A stretch of DNA of 64,000 bases from Piper betle (lineage: Eukaryota; Streptophyta; Magnoliopsida; Piperales; Piperaceae). Positions 50,355 through 62,539 of the stretch are shown here, piece by piece. The notes under the pieces were generated by a model, which worked only from the letters and a program-made list of their open reading frames with translations, was not told the origin of the DNA and searched no databases. A program made the position numbers and the translations under genes. How positions within the stretch are numbered: the stretch's first letter is position 1; every line of letters begins with the position of its first letter. Location: assembly GCA_033002965.1 (NCBI GenBank), contig JAURVB010014516.1:1-64000 (forward strand). The letters run 5' to 3'.

Positions 50355-53300
50355 TCAGTGGAATGAACTGAGATGGAACACTTGGTAGTTGGGTTTGTAC
50401 CCTCTCTTAGTCGTAGCCTGCTCAAATTTCTTTGCTGCTACTTCGTTCTCTTCCAAGCCAGTTTGGACAAAGAATCGAATCCGCCATGATAAACTACGCA
50501 ATTTAGCCTTCACAAAACCAGATTACAATATCAGTGGCTAAAGAAAGATATTCCAAGTGCCTTTCTTTATCTGAACAGAGATGCGTGTTTAGCAAGAAGA
50601 AGCTATTTTAACCGGTTATCATCAATATTGCAAGACATAAAACAACAAACCAGTATAAGTAAACAACATAAATCAACCATTTTGTAATATATGCATGTTG
50701 GGCAACCCAAAAATTACATTTGACCAAAGGAATGGTTATAGCTAAGATCATTCATGGTTATTCGACTTCACAACTTGACCATTAAATAAGAGTTGAAATA
50801 TGGGGGAAAAGAAAGCTTCAATAAAACTAAGCTGAATATTAGTTTACTTTAACAAACATGGAATTTCTGATCGAAACAGACACACATATTGAAAACCATC
50901 ATGTTTGAAGGCATTCAGAAACATTATTGTATTTAAGTTTTGTCAAATTGTGCAGGTGCATTATCTGTTACTTAGAGCAGGACTCTATCCAAGCCATCAG
51001 TCCTAACTCCTAAATAATGCAAATTGCCAATGCCTAGAACAAGCTTTTGTTATTGCAGATAAACCCTATGTTAAAATCGCTAAGAATCATAACAGCTACT
51101 CCAAAGCTTCCAATGTACAGGAAGAGACCATCCTGATGAAAATTTTGCTTGCAGAACAGACAAACATACATCATGCAGCAGTACCATTCAAAATTTCAAC
51201 CTCTGAACGACAGTTTTTAGGACTTGGCAGCTTGCAACTAAATGTTATAACTACGACTAAGCTACTCAACATTTGTGATTCCCTATTCGCATTCATGAAC
51301 AAGAAATAAAACAAGTATTCCATCCTGCCGCAACAATACTTACCGGTCTCCCAAATCTAGACAACTCGGCAATCTTGGCTCTTTGTTGACCAGGGTAGCC
51401 TGCAACACATAAAGAACATTCATTCATCTAGTACGAGAAAAAAATAAATTTTGAATAGAAGGATACCATCAAGACAAGATATCGAAATATTAGGTCCAGT
51501 TTAGAGCACAAAAGATTTAAGAGGGTGAAAAGCATAAGAGGATACAAACTCAAACTTAAACAGCCCAATAATAAGGGAAAGAAATAGAACATTAATCACT
51601 AAAAAAACATAATAACCCAAAAAACCATCAATATTGTAACTCAAAGAAACATATGAACATGGGAAATCCATCAGAAAACTAGCAGACGCACAACTAAGCA
51701 CAATGGGGCAACCAATAATTTTGACATTTATCAGAAAGAAAAAGACATAAAAAAAGGAAAAATAAACAATCAAATTGTCCAAGCCCAGACAGAAAAGCTC
51801 TTCACTAAACAAATGTGACCGAATGAAGCCAAAAAATGAAAACATAAAACGTCAAATTACATTCAACCTAAACTGAACTTCGCCATCACAGTAGAAAAAC
51901 ATGAAAAGCCAAGGGAAAGCAGTATCTAGAGCAGTCAACTGACCTTGCTTCACAAATGACACCCTTTTCTCTCCAAAAAAACCACAATGCTTAAAAAATC
52001 ACATGCAATAGGTCCACTAAAAATGAAGATTACCAGCAAAGATGACTAGTCCATCCAGTAGACACCCTTGCTAATTCAGGAAGAGTCTTATTTAGATATT
52101 TTGGAGATAAATAATCCAGAGCATCGGACACAATAACGAGTGAAAATGATTTTTCCCTATAAGGTAAGGGAAACTTGATATTAGCCACTCGAACCAGCCC
52201 CTTGCACACGAGCTTCCTACAAGTACTATCAGCATCTTCCATGTCATATGGTTCTATACCCCAAACTTCATTGTCCTCTTCTTTTAATAATGTAGAAACC
52301 ACAGAGCAACAGTCTGGTCCCACATGCAAAAGTTTGTGCATGCTATCACCATAAACCTTTTTAAGAAGAGGTATTATTCTTTGGACTTCTAATGCACAAG
52401 ATGTGTCACCTGCAGTTATCAAGATGTACAAATCTCAAGCAAGATAATATACGACACTAGACTCAACAATATCGGCGTCATAAATATTGGAAACAAACAC
52501 CCAAGGATATCATGATATTTTTTTCGTAAAATACAGGCATTTGCAAGTCATATGTGATGAAAAATTGCTACAATCGGAGATAGAGTATAATAAATCATTT
52601 TTTAAAAAAGCTAAGTAGCCAAAGGATATTTTCAAATAAATTACTGATCAACAAACACTAAGTCCTCTTGTATTGTACGACGTCAACCGATAGACAAAGT
52701 GCTAAACAATCCAGAATGGAATAGAATAGATGGTAGTAACTGAGTAAGTGGTCCCTAAATTGTTTCATCTAGGAGCTTGAAATAAATATGCACCAAAATC
52801 ACCTTTTGGTCTTCCATTATCAAGCCATTCACTTATAGTGAAAATAAATAAGTACTCATAAATTATAATGCTTGCAGATGCCATTCGGAAATCAGTATTT
52901 AAGAAAAATAATGTACATACCATCGGCCTTGAAGGACTCCTTCTATACACCAAATAAACCTGCAATGTGGAATTAATAACATCAGTCTCACCTGAAAAAT
53001 TAATAATGCTTGCATTTACTACCACATTAAGATAAACTAAGGGCCACACTTCTATAAATAAACAATAACTTATTCACAAAAACAAAAGGAAAATGATCAA
53101 TTTCCCAATTGTTTTGAATTAAAGTGATAAATTTAGGAGCAGGAAGGTGAAAAATCAGACCTGGTCCACTATATGAATAGCCTATAAGAAGAAATGCACC
53201 CTGCATCATATGAAACATAAAAGTCAATCCCGCCAGGGAACAATAACACTAAACATCTAAAAAACATAAGCATCGGCAGCAAGAAAAAACACAAGAACAA

Positions 53301-53427
53301 TTACCAGGAGAACAAGCCCAAGAGAGAGCAAAGGGGAAGGACGTGATTTCTGGTGTAATGTGCCTGCAAAAGGAACACTGCTACTGTCGGCAAAGCGCCT
53401 AGATGGGCTCACCTGCCATCTCGACAT
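50355..53427 (-). pseudogene. CGR2/CGR3-like Golgi homogalacturonan methyltransferase, disabled
   Basis: CGR2/CGR3 are type II Golgi membrane proteins with an S-adenosylmethionine methyltransferase fold that methylesterify pectin. Exons: 53427-53305, 53200-53161, 52959-52921, 52409-52034, 51399-51344, 50507-50355; they sum to 261 residues after removing one base, matching the family's usual ~258. Motifs: SRRFADSSSVPFAGTLHQKS and SPLLSLGLVLL (membrane anchor), LIGYSYSGPG, YGDSMHKLLHVGPDCCSVVS, WGIEPYDMEDADS, VANIKFPLPYREKSFSLVIV, DALDYLSPKYLNKT, GYPGQQRAKIAELSRFGRP, RFFVQTGLEENE and YQVFHLSSFH. Lesions: tag at 52943-52945 in exon 3, and an extra G near the end of exon 4 (VSTDGLVIFAG becomes VSTGWTSHLCW). 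SRWQV and SWRIRFF also replace family Arg and Trp residues. Splice sites are intact. Confidence 0.88.
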
Positions 53428-53453
53428 GCTCTCATGCCCAGCAATGAGCTCTC

Positions 53454-54216
53454 CTCCTATGGTACAATTGGAATAACGTGGCAACGACAACAACGGCGGA
53501 GGCAGCTGCCACAGCGACGGCGGAGGCGACAGTAACAGTGGTGGAGGTGGCAGCGTTGGTGGTGGCGGTGGTACGGGAAGTGGTACGTGGTCGGGGAAGG
53601 TGGGTGTCATATCACTTGCATTACGCAACTTTTATTTTCTAACCAACTTTAACTTCTTTTTGAACCAACTTTGTTGAACCAAACCAGCTACTTAGGGGCA
53701 GTCTTGCCATTGTGGCGGCTAAGGTGCTCGGTCTCGATGGAAACGGAGTTGCATAGGCCTAGGATGATGACAATGTAAGTAAGGTAGTTGTGTCGAGGGG
53801 GTTAAGAAAGGGGTGGCAATGAGGGATTAGGAAAGAGTCTGGAAGAAGAGGTCAACAATGATAAAGAGCCAAACCAGGCACAGAAGGTGAAAGAGAAAAA
53901 TATTATTAAAATTAATAGTTATTATCACTAAAAATATTGTAATGAGGCTTATTATCTTTTTATTCTGAACATCACAATAATGTAACAACGACAACAACGG
54001 CAAAAGCAACTGCCATATAAGGGAGGCAACAATAACAACAATGGAGGAGGTGGTAACGTTGGTACGGGGAGTGGTAGGTAATTTGGGGTAGGTGGGTATC
54101 AAATCAATTGTATTACCCAATTTTTATTTTCTAACCAACTTAACTTTTTTGAACCAACTTAGTATTTCTTGTTGAACCAAACCAAACCAGCTACTTGGGG
54201 GCAGTCTTGCCATTGT
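53454..54216 (-). repeat. ~0.5-kb tandem duplication of the CGR-like gene's upstream region
   Basis: 53454-53716 and 53960-54216 are related copies. Both contain acaacgacaacaacggc, a gtggtggaggtgg-type tract, gtacggg.agtggta, tttttattttctaaccaact, ttgaaccaact and ttggggcagtcttgccattg-like tails. The near copy adjoins the coding exon; the far copy is more degraded. Frames in either (for example 53827-54120) are low-complexity. Confidence 0.75.
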
Positions 54217-55300
54217 GAGAAATTCTGAATATCCTTTCCCTCCCACACGTAATATTATAAATTCAAACCTCACAACGTAATATAATAATTTCAAACCTCA
54301 CACACGTAAACAATAAATTCAACTCCCTCACACAGGTAATTTGCTCCAAATTAAACATAACCAAACTTTGAACGTGCCGCACCCTTGTAAAAAAGTTAAG
54401 TAATACCTAAACCAAATCTCTATCATTAATCTTTTATCATCATAATTAAATCTCGACCATTGTCGTCCTTCGGAGACTTCAGATTAAAAAAAAACCGACC
54501 ATTTACTATTCTTTAATCAAATCTGACAATTTGTTATTAAGGTAAATCCAGATACTGCCATTTAAACTCATTTTTAAGTAATAAATAGTTAAGTTTAATG
54601 CCACTCATTATACTATTTAAATCAAACAAAAAATACATGGTTTAATAGAATATATTCTAAAAGTACAAAGCATGGTTTAATGAATCTTCGATGAAAAATA
54701 GTTCATACATACTTCATAAGTGGGCAACGATGGTTGGTGTTCGATAGTACATCAACCACCAATTTAGAAGAAAGCTCGTGGCTTTTGTCGTGCATGAAAA
54801 TATGCACACAACTTTGCAAGTAATTAGGAGAAGAAAAATACTCAGTCCGTCTGGCATTGATTTCCCATGAGATAGTTCGCCTTCAGGGTTCCACCGAAAA
54901 CTGCATACCCCTCCAGAAGGAACTATAGCCGGCAAGGAAAAGGGTTTTACAGACATGGGGTGATAGATAAGAGCCTACCTCTCAATTGCATAGTCAGTTA
55001 GAGTAAAATTTGCTTGTATTCCGAAGATATGTCAAGCTTGCAGGCCTACCCAGCAGAAATATCTCTTAACATGGAACTTCAAGCCTTTGACATGACATTT
55101 CAGTGAACATATCTCTGGTTCCTATATCACCTACACGGTAAGATGGCTGTTGATTCATTATCAAGAAAGAATGAAGTTACCAACATCCACATCAAAAAGA
55201 TTACAAACTGGTTGCGGTTATTGCGACTTTCAGACAAAAACATTAGAACATACTGTTCAACGGCAGCCATCTCTTCAGGATTGTATGGTCCCATTTTTGG
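54217..55300 (-). other. Spacer and 3' region of the HflX-like gene
   Basis: 54217-54700 is AT-rich with a few repeated cctcacacacgtaa motifs (54240-54345). 54700-55300 is probably 3'-UTR of the minus-strand GTPase gene; an 80-codon minus frame (54714-54956) has no recognisable domain. Confidence 0.35.
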
Positions 55301-58300
55301 TCATAGAACTTTTTCTCTGATGACTGTTTGGGCCATCAGTTTTTCATCGATAAGATGCAGTAGCTCCTGCAAGCCGACTCCCGTAATAGCAGAGGTTTCC
55401 ACACGTTTGATACCAACAATTTGGCAGTTTATATCTCCACCAGTATCCTTCAGAGAGATGCGAGGACTCATGGGAATAGCTATCTCCAGTTTCAGATTGG
55501 AGATGCTCATAATCAATAATAGACTCCTCACAATCAGCTTCTTGTTCTTCATGCTCTGAATTCACATCCTCGTCAACAATCTCGCCAAATGGAGAATCCA
55601 TCAGTCCTATTTCATCTTCTTGTGTCTCTTCTGTTGTCTTGTATAGATCATCAGCAAGTTCATTGGCTTTATTTTCATTTAGAAGATCTATCTGAAAAGT
55701 GAGAGCACAAAGAATGGAAACAACGTCCAAGTCATAAATTCATAATTATCATCACCATTGGTATCATCATATCCTCAACACAAAGTAAAGTGGGAAACAT
55801 GTGTATCATAAATGCGTACTTTGTTCCAGACTTCAATCAAATTTGAAATTTTTTCATTTGGGACTCCTATTTGTTGCAGAACTTGGAGTACAGAGATGTC
55901 TTTTGCTCCTCCACATTTAGTTGCACTAGAATCAAGGACATGCTACAGATTTTCAAGGACAAATAATAAGCATGTATTTACTGCAAGAAAAAGAATAATA
56001 GAGAGAAGTAATTGCGGGGCTTGCAAAAGATGGTTAAAACATGCAAATAAAAGCAGGACAACTCTATTCAAATCCCAACATCCAGGCGAAAAAAAGGAAA
56101 GGAACGATTAATAAAGCATGGAACCAAGACAAACAGAGATTAGATAATCGTGTAAGAGATAAATAAGAAATTAGGGTAGCAATTCCAACACGCTTGTAAG
56201 CTTCATGACCTCAGAAAACCACACTCTTTCTGCAAGTTTACCTAATGTGGGACATTTTGATTAAGTCTTGTTCAATTCCCGGGATCTCTAAGAATGAACT
56301 TTAGCCCACAAATTCTTAACTCCTAAACAGCTTATTGTTGTCCGCCATCCAGATTATTTGATATCTTCTTGTTCATCAAAAAATGTTATGTTAGACAAAA
56401 AAATAACTGTTATCAATGTTTTATATTGCTGGTTTAAAAGTAGACAAGTGGACGATTCCATAATTTTTCCTACGCTTGGTCATACGTGTAAATTCATCTA
56501 ATACAAATTAAGTAATTACAATTTCTAAAATGACTGGTCAGAGAAGAAAAAGAAAGCACTACAACATACTTTTCCATAGAGGATACAGAAATAATTCAGT
56601 AAACAGTAATAAATGGCAGTTCATGTATCCCAATTAAGGATTGCATAGCCCAACCAAAACAGATATAACCATGAAATCTCTCCTTTATTAAGACAAAACA
56701 AATGCAGAAAGTAGAATAAAAAAGTCGCATAAAATTATACTACACTCTTGTAGCCACATTTAGGTTACATGTTAAGAAAATGAATTTGAAAAAAAAATTA
56801 AAAAGAAAAAAAAATACATGCCAAAGTTGACAGTTAAAAAATCATACCACAAGGAGGTCAGCCTCAACCACTTCCTCAAGTGTTGCATGGAAGGCTTCTA
56901 CCAACTGGAGAAACAGTTTTGATGAATATGATTTAAATAAATTGCTAGCATCACTCTAAGATGATCAGTGATAATCACCCATACCTGAACAGGTAAATCT
57001 GAGATAAATCCAACTGTATCACTTAAGATAACTTTTTCCCTGCACATCGTTCCACAATTAGAAATTTGTATTCCTGATCACCTCATCAACCAGAAATCTA
57101 CAATCAATTCAATGAAAAATATGCTAGATTGAAACCCAAATGTCTTAGATCCAAGTAAACAAAAAGTAATAACATATAGAAGTTATACCCGGATGGAAGT
57201 ATCACACTCCTCAACAGAGGGTCCACAGTAGCAAACAATCTGCCAAAGAAAAAGTAGAAAATGAACAAAAGAAAGCGAATTGAAAACATAAAGCAAAAGT
57301 AAAATGAATGCAAACAGACGCACCGATCATCACTAAACAGTTCAGCATCAGAAAGAGAACTGACCAGCGTAGATTTACCCTAACAAGAGTAGCATTTTTT
57401 AGAAAAAAAATAGAATCCCACTATATTGTTTTTGAAATGTTTACACTATCTACAAGACACAACTCATGAACTGCATAAGTAGCCCAATAACTTTAGGCAG
57501 AACTTTAGAAAGCAAGGTGCTGATAATTTAATGGAAATTACCTACTACCCACAGTGCAATAACAATAATGGAAAGAAAAGTTTTAAGCAAAATCACATAC
57601 AGCATTTGTATAACCAACGATGGCAACAGTGGCAAGGCCTTGCCCTTGTGCACCACCATGCCTCTTGCAAGCACGTTGTAGAGCTCGAGTGCAGCGAACA
57701 TCCTCAATTTGAGATAGCAAATGATTCCGCCGCTCCAGGATTCTGAAAATTGCAGACAACTCACAATGGTTAAAAGATTTTCATTTGGGTTGTTTGAAGC
57801 TCCTAGCCTCACCATCAAAAGCAATATATAAAAACAAAATAAAACATCTATTGCAAGGCTTTATCCATCATTGTGCTTAAAAAACACATGTGAAACTTAT
57901 CATAGTTATAATCATGTTCCTTAATGCTTTTTTGGGACAATGTGAATGATGATAAAAAAACAAACTTCCAACTAAAGCTGAAGAATCATCAGATCAGAGA
58001 TTTATCAATAGGCATATAACAAAACACTCACACCTTCGTTTTTGAAGCTGTAATTCAGTTTCACCAGCACCACTCATAAAACCTTGTCCTCCACTTCCAC
58101 GACTGCATTCACGTTTTATTTAATAAATAGTCTCATAAACAAGTGCATGAAATATGGCTGACAGCAGCGTACTAACCCTCGAGCAGTAACAACCTAGGCC
58201 TCTCCATGTGCTCCAAATGTTAGACGTCCATCAGGCCCTCGAACACGGACTAACCTAGTCCTCTTATACATTAGAGCTGCTAGTTCTGACTATCAGAGTA

Positions 58301-59607
58301 AAAACATAATTACAGACATTCAGATGAGTCGGATGGAACCAAAGAATAATGTTGAACAGCGAGAACCCTTTTGTGCATTCTTTCAATAGGATAAAATAAA
58401 AAATCAACAGCTTTGGTGGCATTAAAACAGGATCTTCTGCTTTACCTGCAGCTTAGCTTCCTTTGTCTGGGCATGTGCATTAAAAATCTCTATAATAAGG
58501 CCAACACGGTCCAACACTGCTCTTCCCCAAGCCCTCTATGATTCAATCATTTCATGTCTAAGTTTATAGGAATGCTATATTGTGCAACCATATTCAAAGT
58601 TAAGAACTTATCACATTAACGCAACTTGCCTCCAAATTTCGTTGTTGAATCCCTGAAAGGATGGCATTCACAAAAACAGCATCCACCTCCCCCTGTTAAA
58701 AACCATATATGACGGATATAGGAACAAATAAAGCAATCTATAAATACACAAAAATAAGATTTATTAATGGTAAAAAAGACATCAGTAAGGAAGATGCACC
58801 AACAGTGGCAAGGAGGAAGTTAACAAGAACGTGCTTCATAGGGACAAAACAAAAAACAAAAAGAAATCCCTTGCCTCGGATTCAATGGCATTCAGATGGC
58901 ATTTGACAGAGTCTACTGTTCCCGGCCCAAAATATGTATCTAAAACGAGAAAAATCATGACAAATCTCACTGTCACAATCATAAATTGCTACAATTATCT
59001 ATTTTGCAGCTATAATGCAAACTCGCAGCTGCTTAGTTTAACCAAAATACCACTATGATCAAAATCCATTATCTTCCAACGACAATGATCAAAAGTTATA
59101 ATCTTTCAACAAAAATAATCAAAAGATATAATCTTTCAACGACAATAATCAATCAACATCTCGAATTGATCACTTTTTTATCAGATGATAATGCATGGAA
59201 CAAAATGCAACCACTTGCAAACACAGAATGACAACCTGCGCGCCCTTTGAGGGACCTGGCAACGGGGTTCTGCACAAGGAGGTGGGGGGCAGCTCCCTCT
59301 TCCCGTCGGAAACCCCATCCACCACCTCGTCGCGCGGCCCCTCGAGCGAACTCGCCAGATTGAGAGCCTCGGAGAGCTTGGCGTGTAGGAGGGCGTCGGG
59401 GCGGAGCCGGGGCTGGACGACGAACAGCCGCGGCGGGCTCTTCGGGTCGCGGTTGAGCACGAAATCGCCGCCATCGGAGTCGTCGCCGGCCGCAGCCTCT
59501 TCGACCGATCGGCGGCGGCGGAGGGAGGGCGGGGTGGTGCAGATGGGCGCGGCGGGGAGGAGGCGATGGCCTTGGCCTCGGAGGAGGGATACGGCCCTCG
59601 ATAGCAT
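55301..59607 (-). pseudogene. Organellar HflX-type GTP-binding protein (At3g49725-like), disabled
   Basis: HflX GTPases bind ribosomes; the plant members are organelle-targeted. Exons: 59607-59236 (transit peptide, then PPRLFVVQPRLRPDALLHAK), 58939-58875, 58692-58630, 58535-58446, 58289-58177, 58102-58034, 57742-57601, 57379-57324, 57239-57189, 57039-56985, 56904-56848, 55942-55820 and 55691 to about 55301. Motifs: YFGPGTVDSVK, RAWGRAVLDRVGLIIEIF, GQGFMSGAGETELQLQKRR, P-loop GYTNA/GKSTLV split across two exons, LFATVDPLLRSV, DTVGFISDLPVQLVEAFHAT and IEVWNK/ID. Lesions: tag at 58194-58196 (GEAEVV expected); exon 2 joins out of frame because one base seems lost at its acceptor (ttttagatac); a frameshift near 55450-55510 and more in the last exon. 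Introns after exons 2 and 3 have GC donors (gcaagg, gcaagt). All four G motifs survive. Confidence 0.87.
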
Positions 59608-60787
59608 TGCGGCGGTGGCGGCGGTTCTCGCCGGAGCTCCGACGCCGGGAAGGGTATGTATGTAATTGAGCAATGGGTATTGAATATTGGGTTAGTCTTT
59701 GTTTAATTAGCGATTAGTGAAAGTTTAAACATGTGGATATTAATTTGCCATTCTTCCTTAATTATTACAAGAAAGGTTAATTTTATAAGTATTTTTATAA
59801 TATGTGCCTCGTTACAAAAAAGATGTATTTAAACCATTATAATTCTTCAAATAAAGAGGTTGTATGTATAATTTTTAATCTAAATTTTCCTCCCAAAATT
59901 TTCTTATAAATCTTGATTTTTTTTTACGTTGTTCTTTTACTTTTGTGCATTTTTGTTATTAAATTATTTTAATCTAATCATACAATAATATTTTTTGCTT
60001 TATTATTATCATTTTTATATTATTTAGAAGACTCAGTGACCATCCATTAAAAATTATTATTTTTAATTATTTATCTATTGATTAGCACATTGCACCGGTA
60101 TTTTGGCTAATTTAAATAAAATGCAAGATGTTAGAGCCGATGTAATACTTTACTGAAGATGAATTAATTTGATATGCGTGTTATAAGCTAATGTATGTCG
60201 TTTAAGAATTTCAGGACTACTTGGTGTTCCACGTTTACAATCATAACCCAAGAACTAATAATTAATGTCATGGTGATTTTGGCAGCGGAAAAATTTTTAG
60301 TTAGGACATTAATCCTAACCCAAGAACTAATAATCCATTGCACGAAATTAAGAATGTTGTTTAGCTGACCAACACCCCATCTCCACAAGGTTTCTTCCTC
60401 CGAGTCACATTCAATACGGCCCTCTTATATGGTGTTTCCTACGGTGGGCATACGCAGTAGTGCCCAGGAAAAAATAGAACCATTTTAATTATAACAAGTG
60501 AATAATTTTCATACCAAGTATTAAAATCATCTATTTGTTACGACAAGGTGAAGATTTTCATCTTCTTTTTTATTCTTGATGAAGTATGTCTTTGTGAAAA
60601 AATATTCACCAAACAAAAATTGCACACTGCTAACAATCATTCAAAGAAAAACCAAATAGCGTAATGCAATTCATTCATGATGCGTAATGCGTAATGCGTA
60701 ATGCGTAATCCTTGACAAAACATACCAAGCAGCCAACATATGCCATCCATAAAGCGCAGTCGTAGAGTAACATTCCCCATTCGCGTA
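59608..60787. other. Promoter of the HflX-like gene and AT-rich spacer
   Basis: 59608-59660 continues the GC-rich start region of the minus-strand GTPase gene. 59700-60600 is AT-rich; ttaggattaatgtcc-type copies (cccaagaactaataat at 60248 and 60317) form a short direct repeat. 60681-60709 is tgcgtaa repeated four times. 60710-60787 is 3'-UTR of the eS28 gene. Confidence 0.4.
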
Positions 60788-60985
60788 CTAGCGAAGCCTT
60801 CTTGCTTCTCTTTCAGATTCCAACAAGGTCAGGATATCACCCTCTCTCACAGGTCCCTTCACGTTTCGCATAATAAGCCGATTCTGGTCATCCAAAAACT
60901 TCACCCGAACCTGGGTCACCTGCCCTCTTGACCCCGTCCTTCCCATAACCTTCACAACAACAGCAAGTTTCACCTGGCTATCCAT
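60788..60985 (-). CDS. RPS28: 40S ribosomal protein eS28 (RPS28)
   Basis: eS28 is a small, nearly invariant protein of the 40S subunit near the mRNA exit channel. The 65-residue frame begins [19 protein letters not shown] and continues with [33 protein letters not shown] and [10 protein letters not shown], ending in a stop. It is complete and undamaged. It is encoded in one exon. The ATG lies two bases after an acceptor (tttgcag), because the leader is split by a 1.4-kb intron. The frame is open 13 codons further upstream, but that part is intron; the family start is the internal Met. The promoter 1.4 kb away carries ribosomal-protein motifs. The only notable substitution is Leu at residue 7, where His is usual. 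Confidence 0.96.
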   Translation of the reverse strand: MDSQVKLAVVVKVMGRTGSRGQVTQVRVKFLDDQNRLIMRNVKGPVREGDILTLLESEREARRLR

Positions 60986-62430
60986 TCTGCAAAGCACACG
61001 TGGTAACTCAGTCTTTCTATTCATTTAGCTTCAGACAATATCTATTCATTTATCCTTAGGCAATATCTATCATTACAAGCATCTAAATATGCGATCTTCT
61101 AACAAAGCAGATCACGAAACCTGATCTAGACAGCACAAACAGTATGGGGATCAAGGCAGCCATAAAATATATAGAAGCACTGCAAAACAAGCAGTTTGTG
61201 GGAAAAGCTATGATAAAATTCACACATAGGGGCCATTTGCACGCAAGAGATGGTAAAATTTCCTTAGGATGCCAAGCCAAGCAAGCTTGCAACATAAACA
61301 TTCACCAAAAAGTTTCTAACCCAAGAAAAAAATGCAATTACGTCATTGTAATCATAAAATTAGCAATGTCATAAACGAAGTCATAGGTATCCCAAATTCA
61401 CCACAATATATGAATACAATTTCTACGTTACAAAGATAAATTTGAAAAATATAAAAAACACAAGTTTTAACAGAATGCGAACAATGCATAACAAAACTCA
61501 ATTCCAATAAATAAAAGCATTTAGCAATGGTCCAGGAGCGAATATAATATGAGCCTAGGCCATGGCACAAATACCTTTTAGCGACGGTGATAAGAAAATT
61601 TGAATTTCAAACACTCAAAACTTCCAAGCAGTAGTATAAAAACAACATCCAAACATCTAACGCCCGACTGAGCTGCAAAGTTCACCTTCACTTGTAACCA
61701 CAGTAGATGACTACAATTTCTATCCTGAAGGGAAAACTTTGAAGAACTTCACGTCAAATTCTTTAACACAAATTAACAAGCAATTAGGGATGACTGAACA
61801 CAACATATTAATATGAGTCTAGGACTCTTAAGGAAGACCGGAGCAAAAGTTAGGTTCAAGCAAAAAGAGTACGAACACAAGCAGCTTAACCATCATATTT
61901 AAACATTTGATGATTGCTTCAAGAACAAAGTTCACTTGATTACAGATAACCTAATCAGACACTTGACTTCAACAACCATGCCAAAATAATAATTTCACCA
62001 ACATACGTCAATCCTTGCACGTAAAGGAAATCTCTCATTACGAGGATGAGCTAGTGACATATTGAAGCTAAAAACTAGCATCCAAATGTGCGCATGGAAA
62101 CCTTCAATTCAAGAAACTACTGAATGACTTCTGCACAGACGATTTAGCAAAACAGAAAAACAAACAACAAAATTCAGATACCAATGTTTTCCACCAAACA
62201 AAAATGAGAGCTTTCATAGTTCATAAATCATCTGTATAATCAAAACTACAGTTCTGTAATTTCTTGCATAATATCCCCTTGTTCTGAGACATCGTTGATG
62301 TCATATTTGCTCGTAAATGTCAGGATTGAAAGATTAAATCGATAGAAAGAGAACGAGGGCACGGGGATCACCTGCAATCGGCGGAGAAGACGGCGGCGGA
62401 GACGGCGGCGGAGATAGGAAAACCCTAGAG
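60986..62430 (-). other. eS28 leader exon and 1.4-kb 5'-UTR intron
   Basis: On the minus strand, a leader exon near 62430-62372 (ctagggttttcc, then ccgccgccgtc repeats) ends at gattgcag with donor gtgatcc. The intron spans 62371-60987 and ends tttgcag. It is AT-rich; short frames in it (61083-61570) are not genes. Confidence 0.7.
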
Positions 62431-62528
62431 AGGTGCTTGGGTGGGTTTAATTGGTGGACTGCGAGTCCCAATGGGCCTAGCTTATTCGGGACAAGCCCAC
62501 TAAGCGGGGAATAGATATAGTAAGCCCA
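62419..62528 (-). promoter_or_regulatory. eS28 promoter: telo-box and site II elements
   Basis: aaaaccctaga at 62419-62429 is a telo-box core (aaaccct). TGGGCC occurs at 62472-62477, and its variant AGCCCA (TGGGCT on minus) at 62494-62499 and 62523-62528. This pairing is the established signature of plant ribosomal-protein promoters, which respond to growth and TCP factors. Confidence 0.7.
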
Positions 62529-62539
62529 CACCTTTGGGT

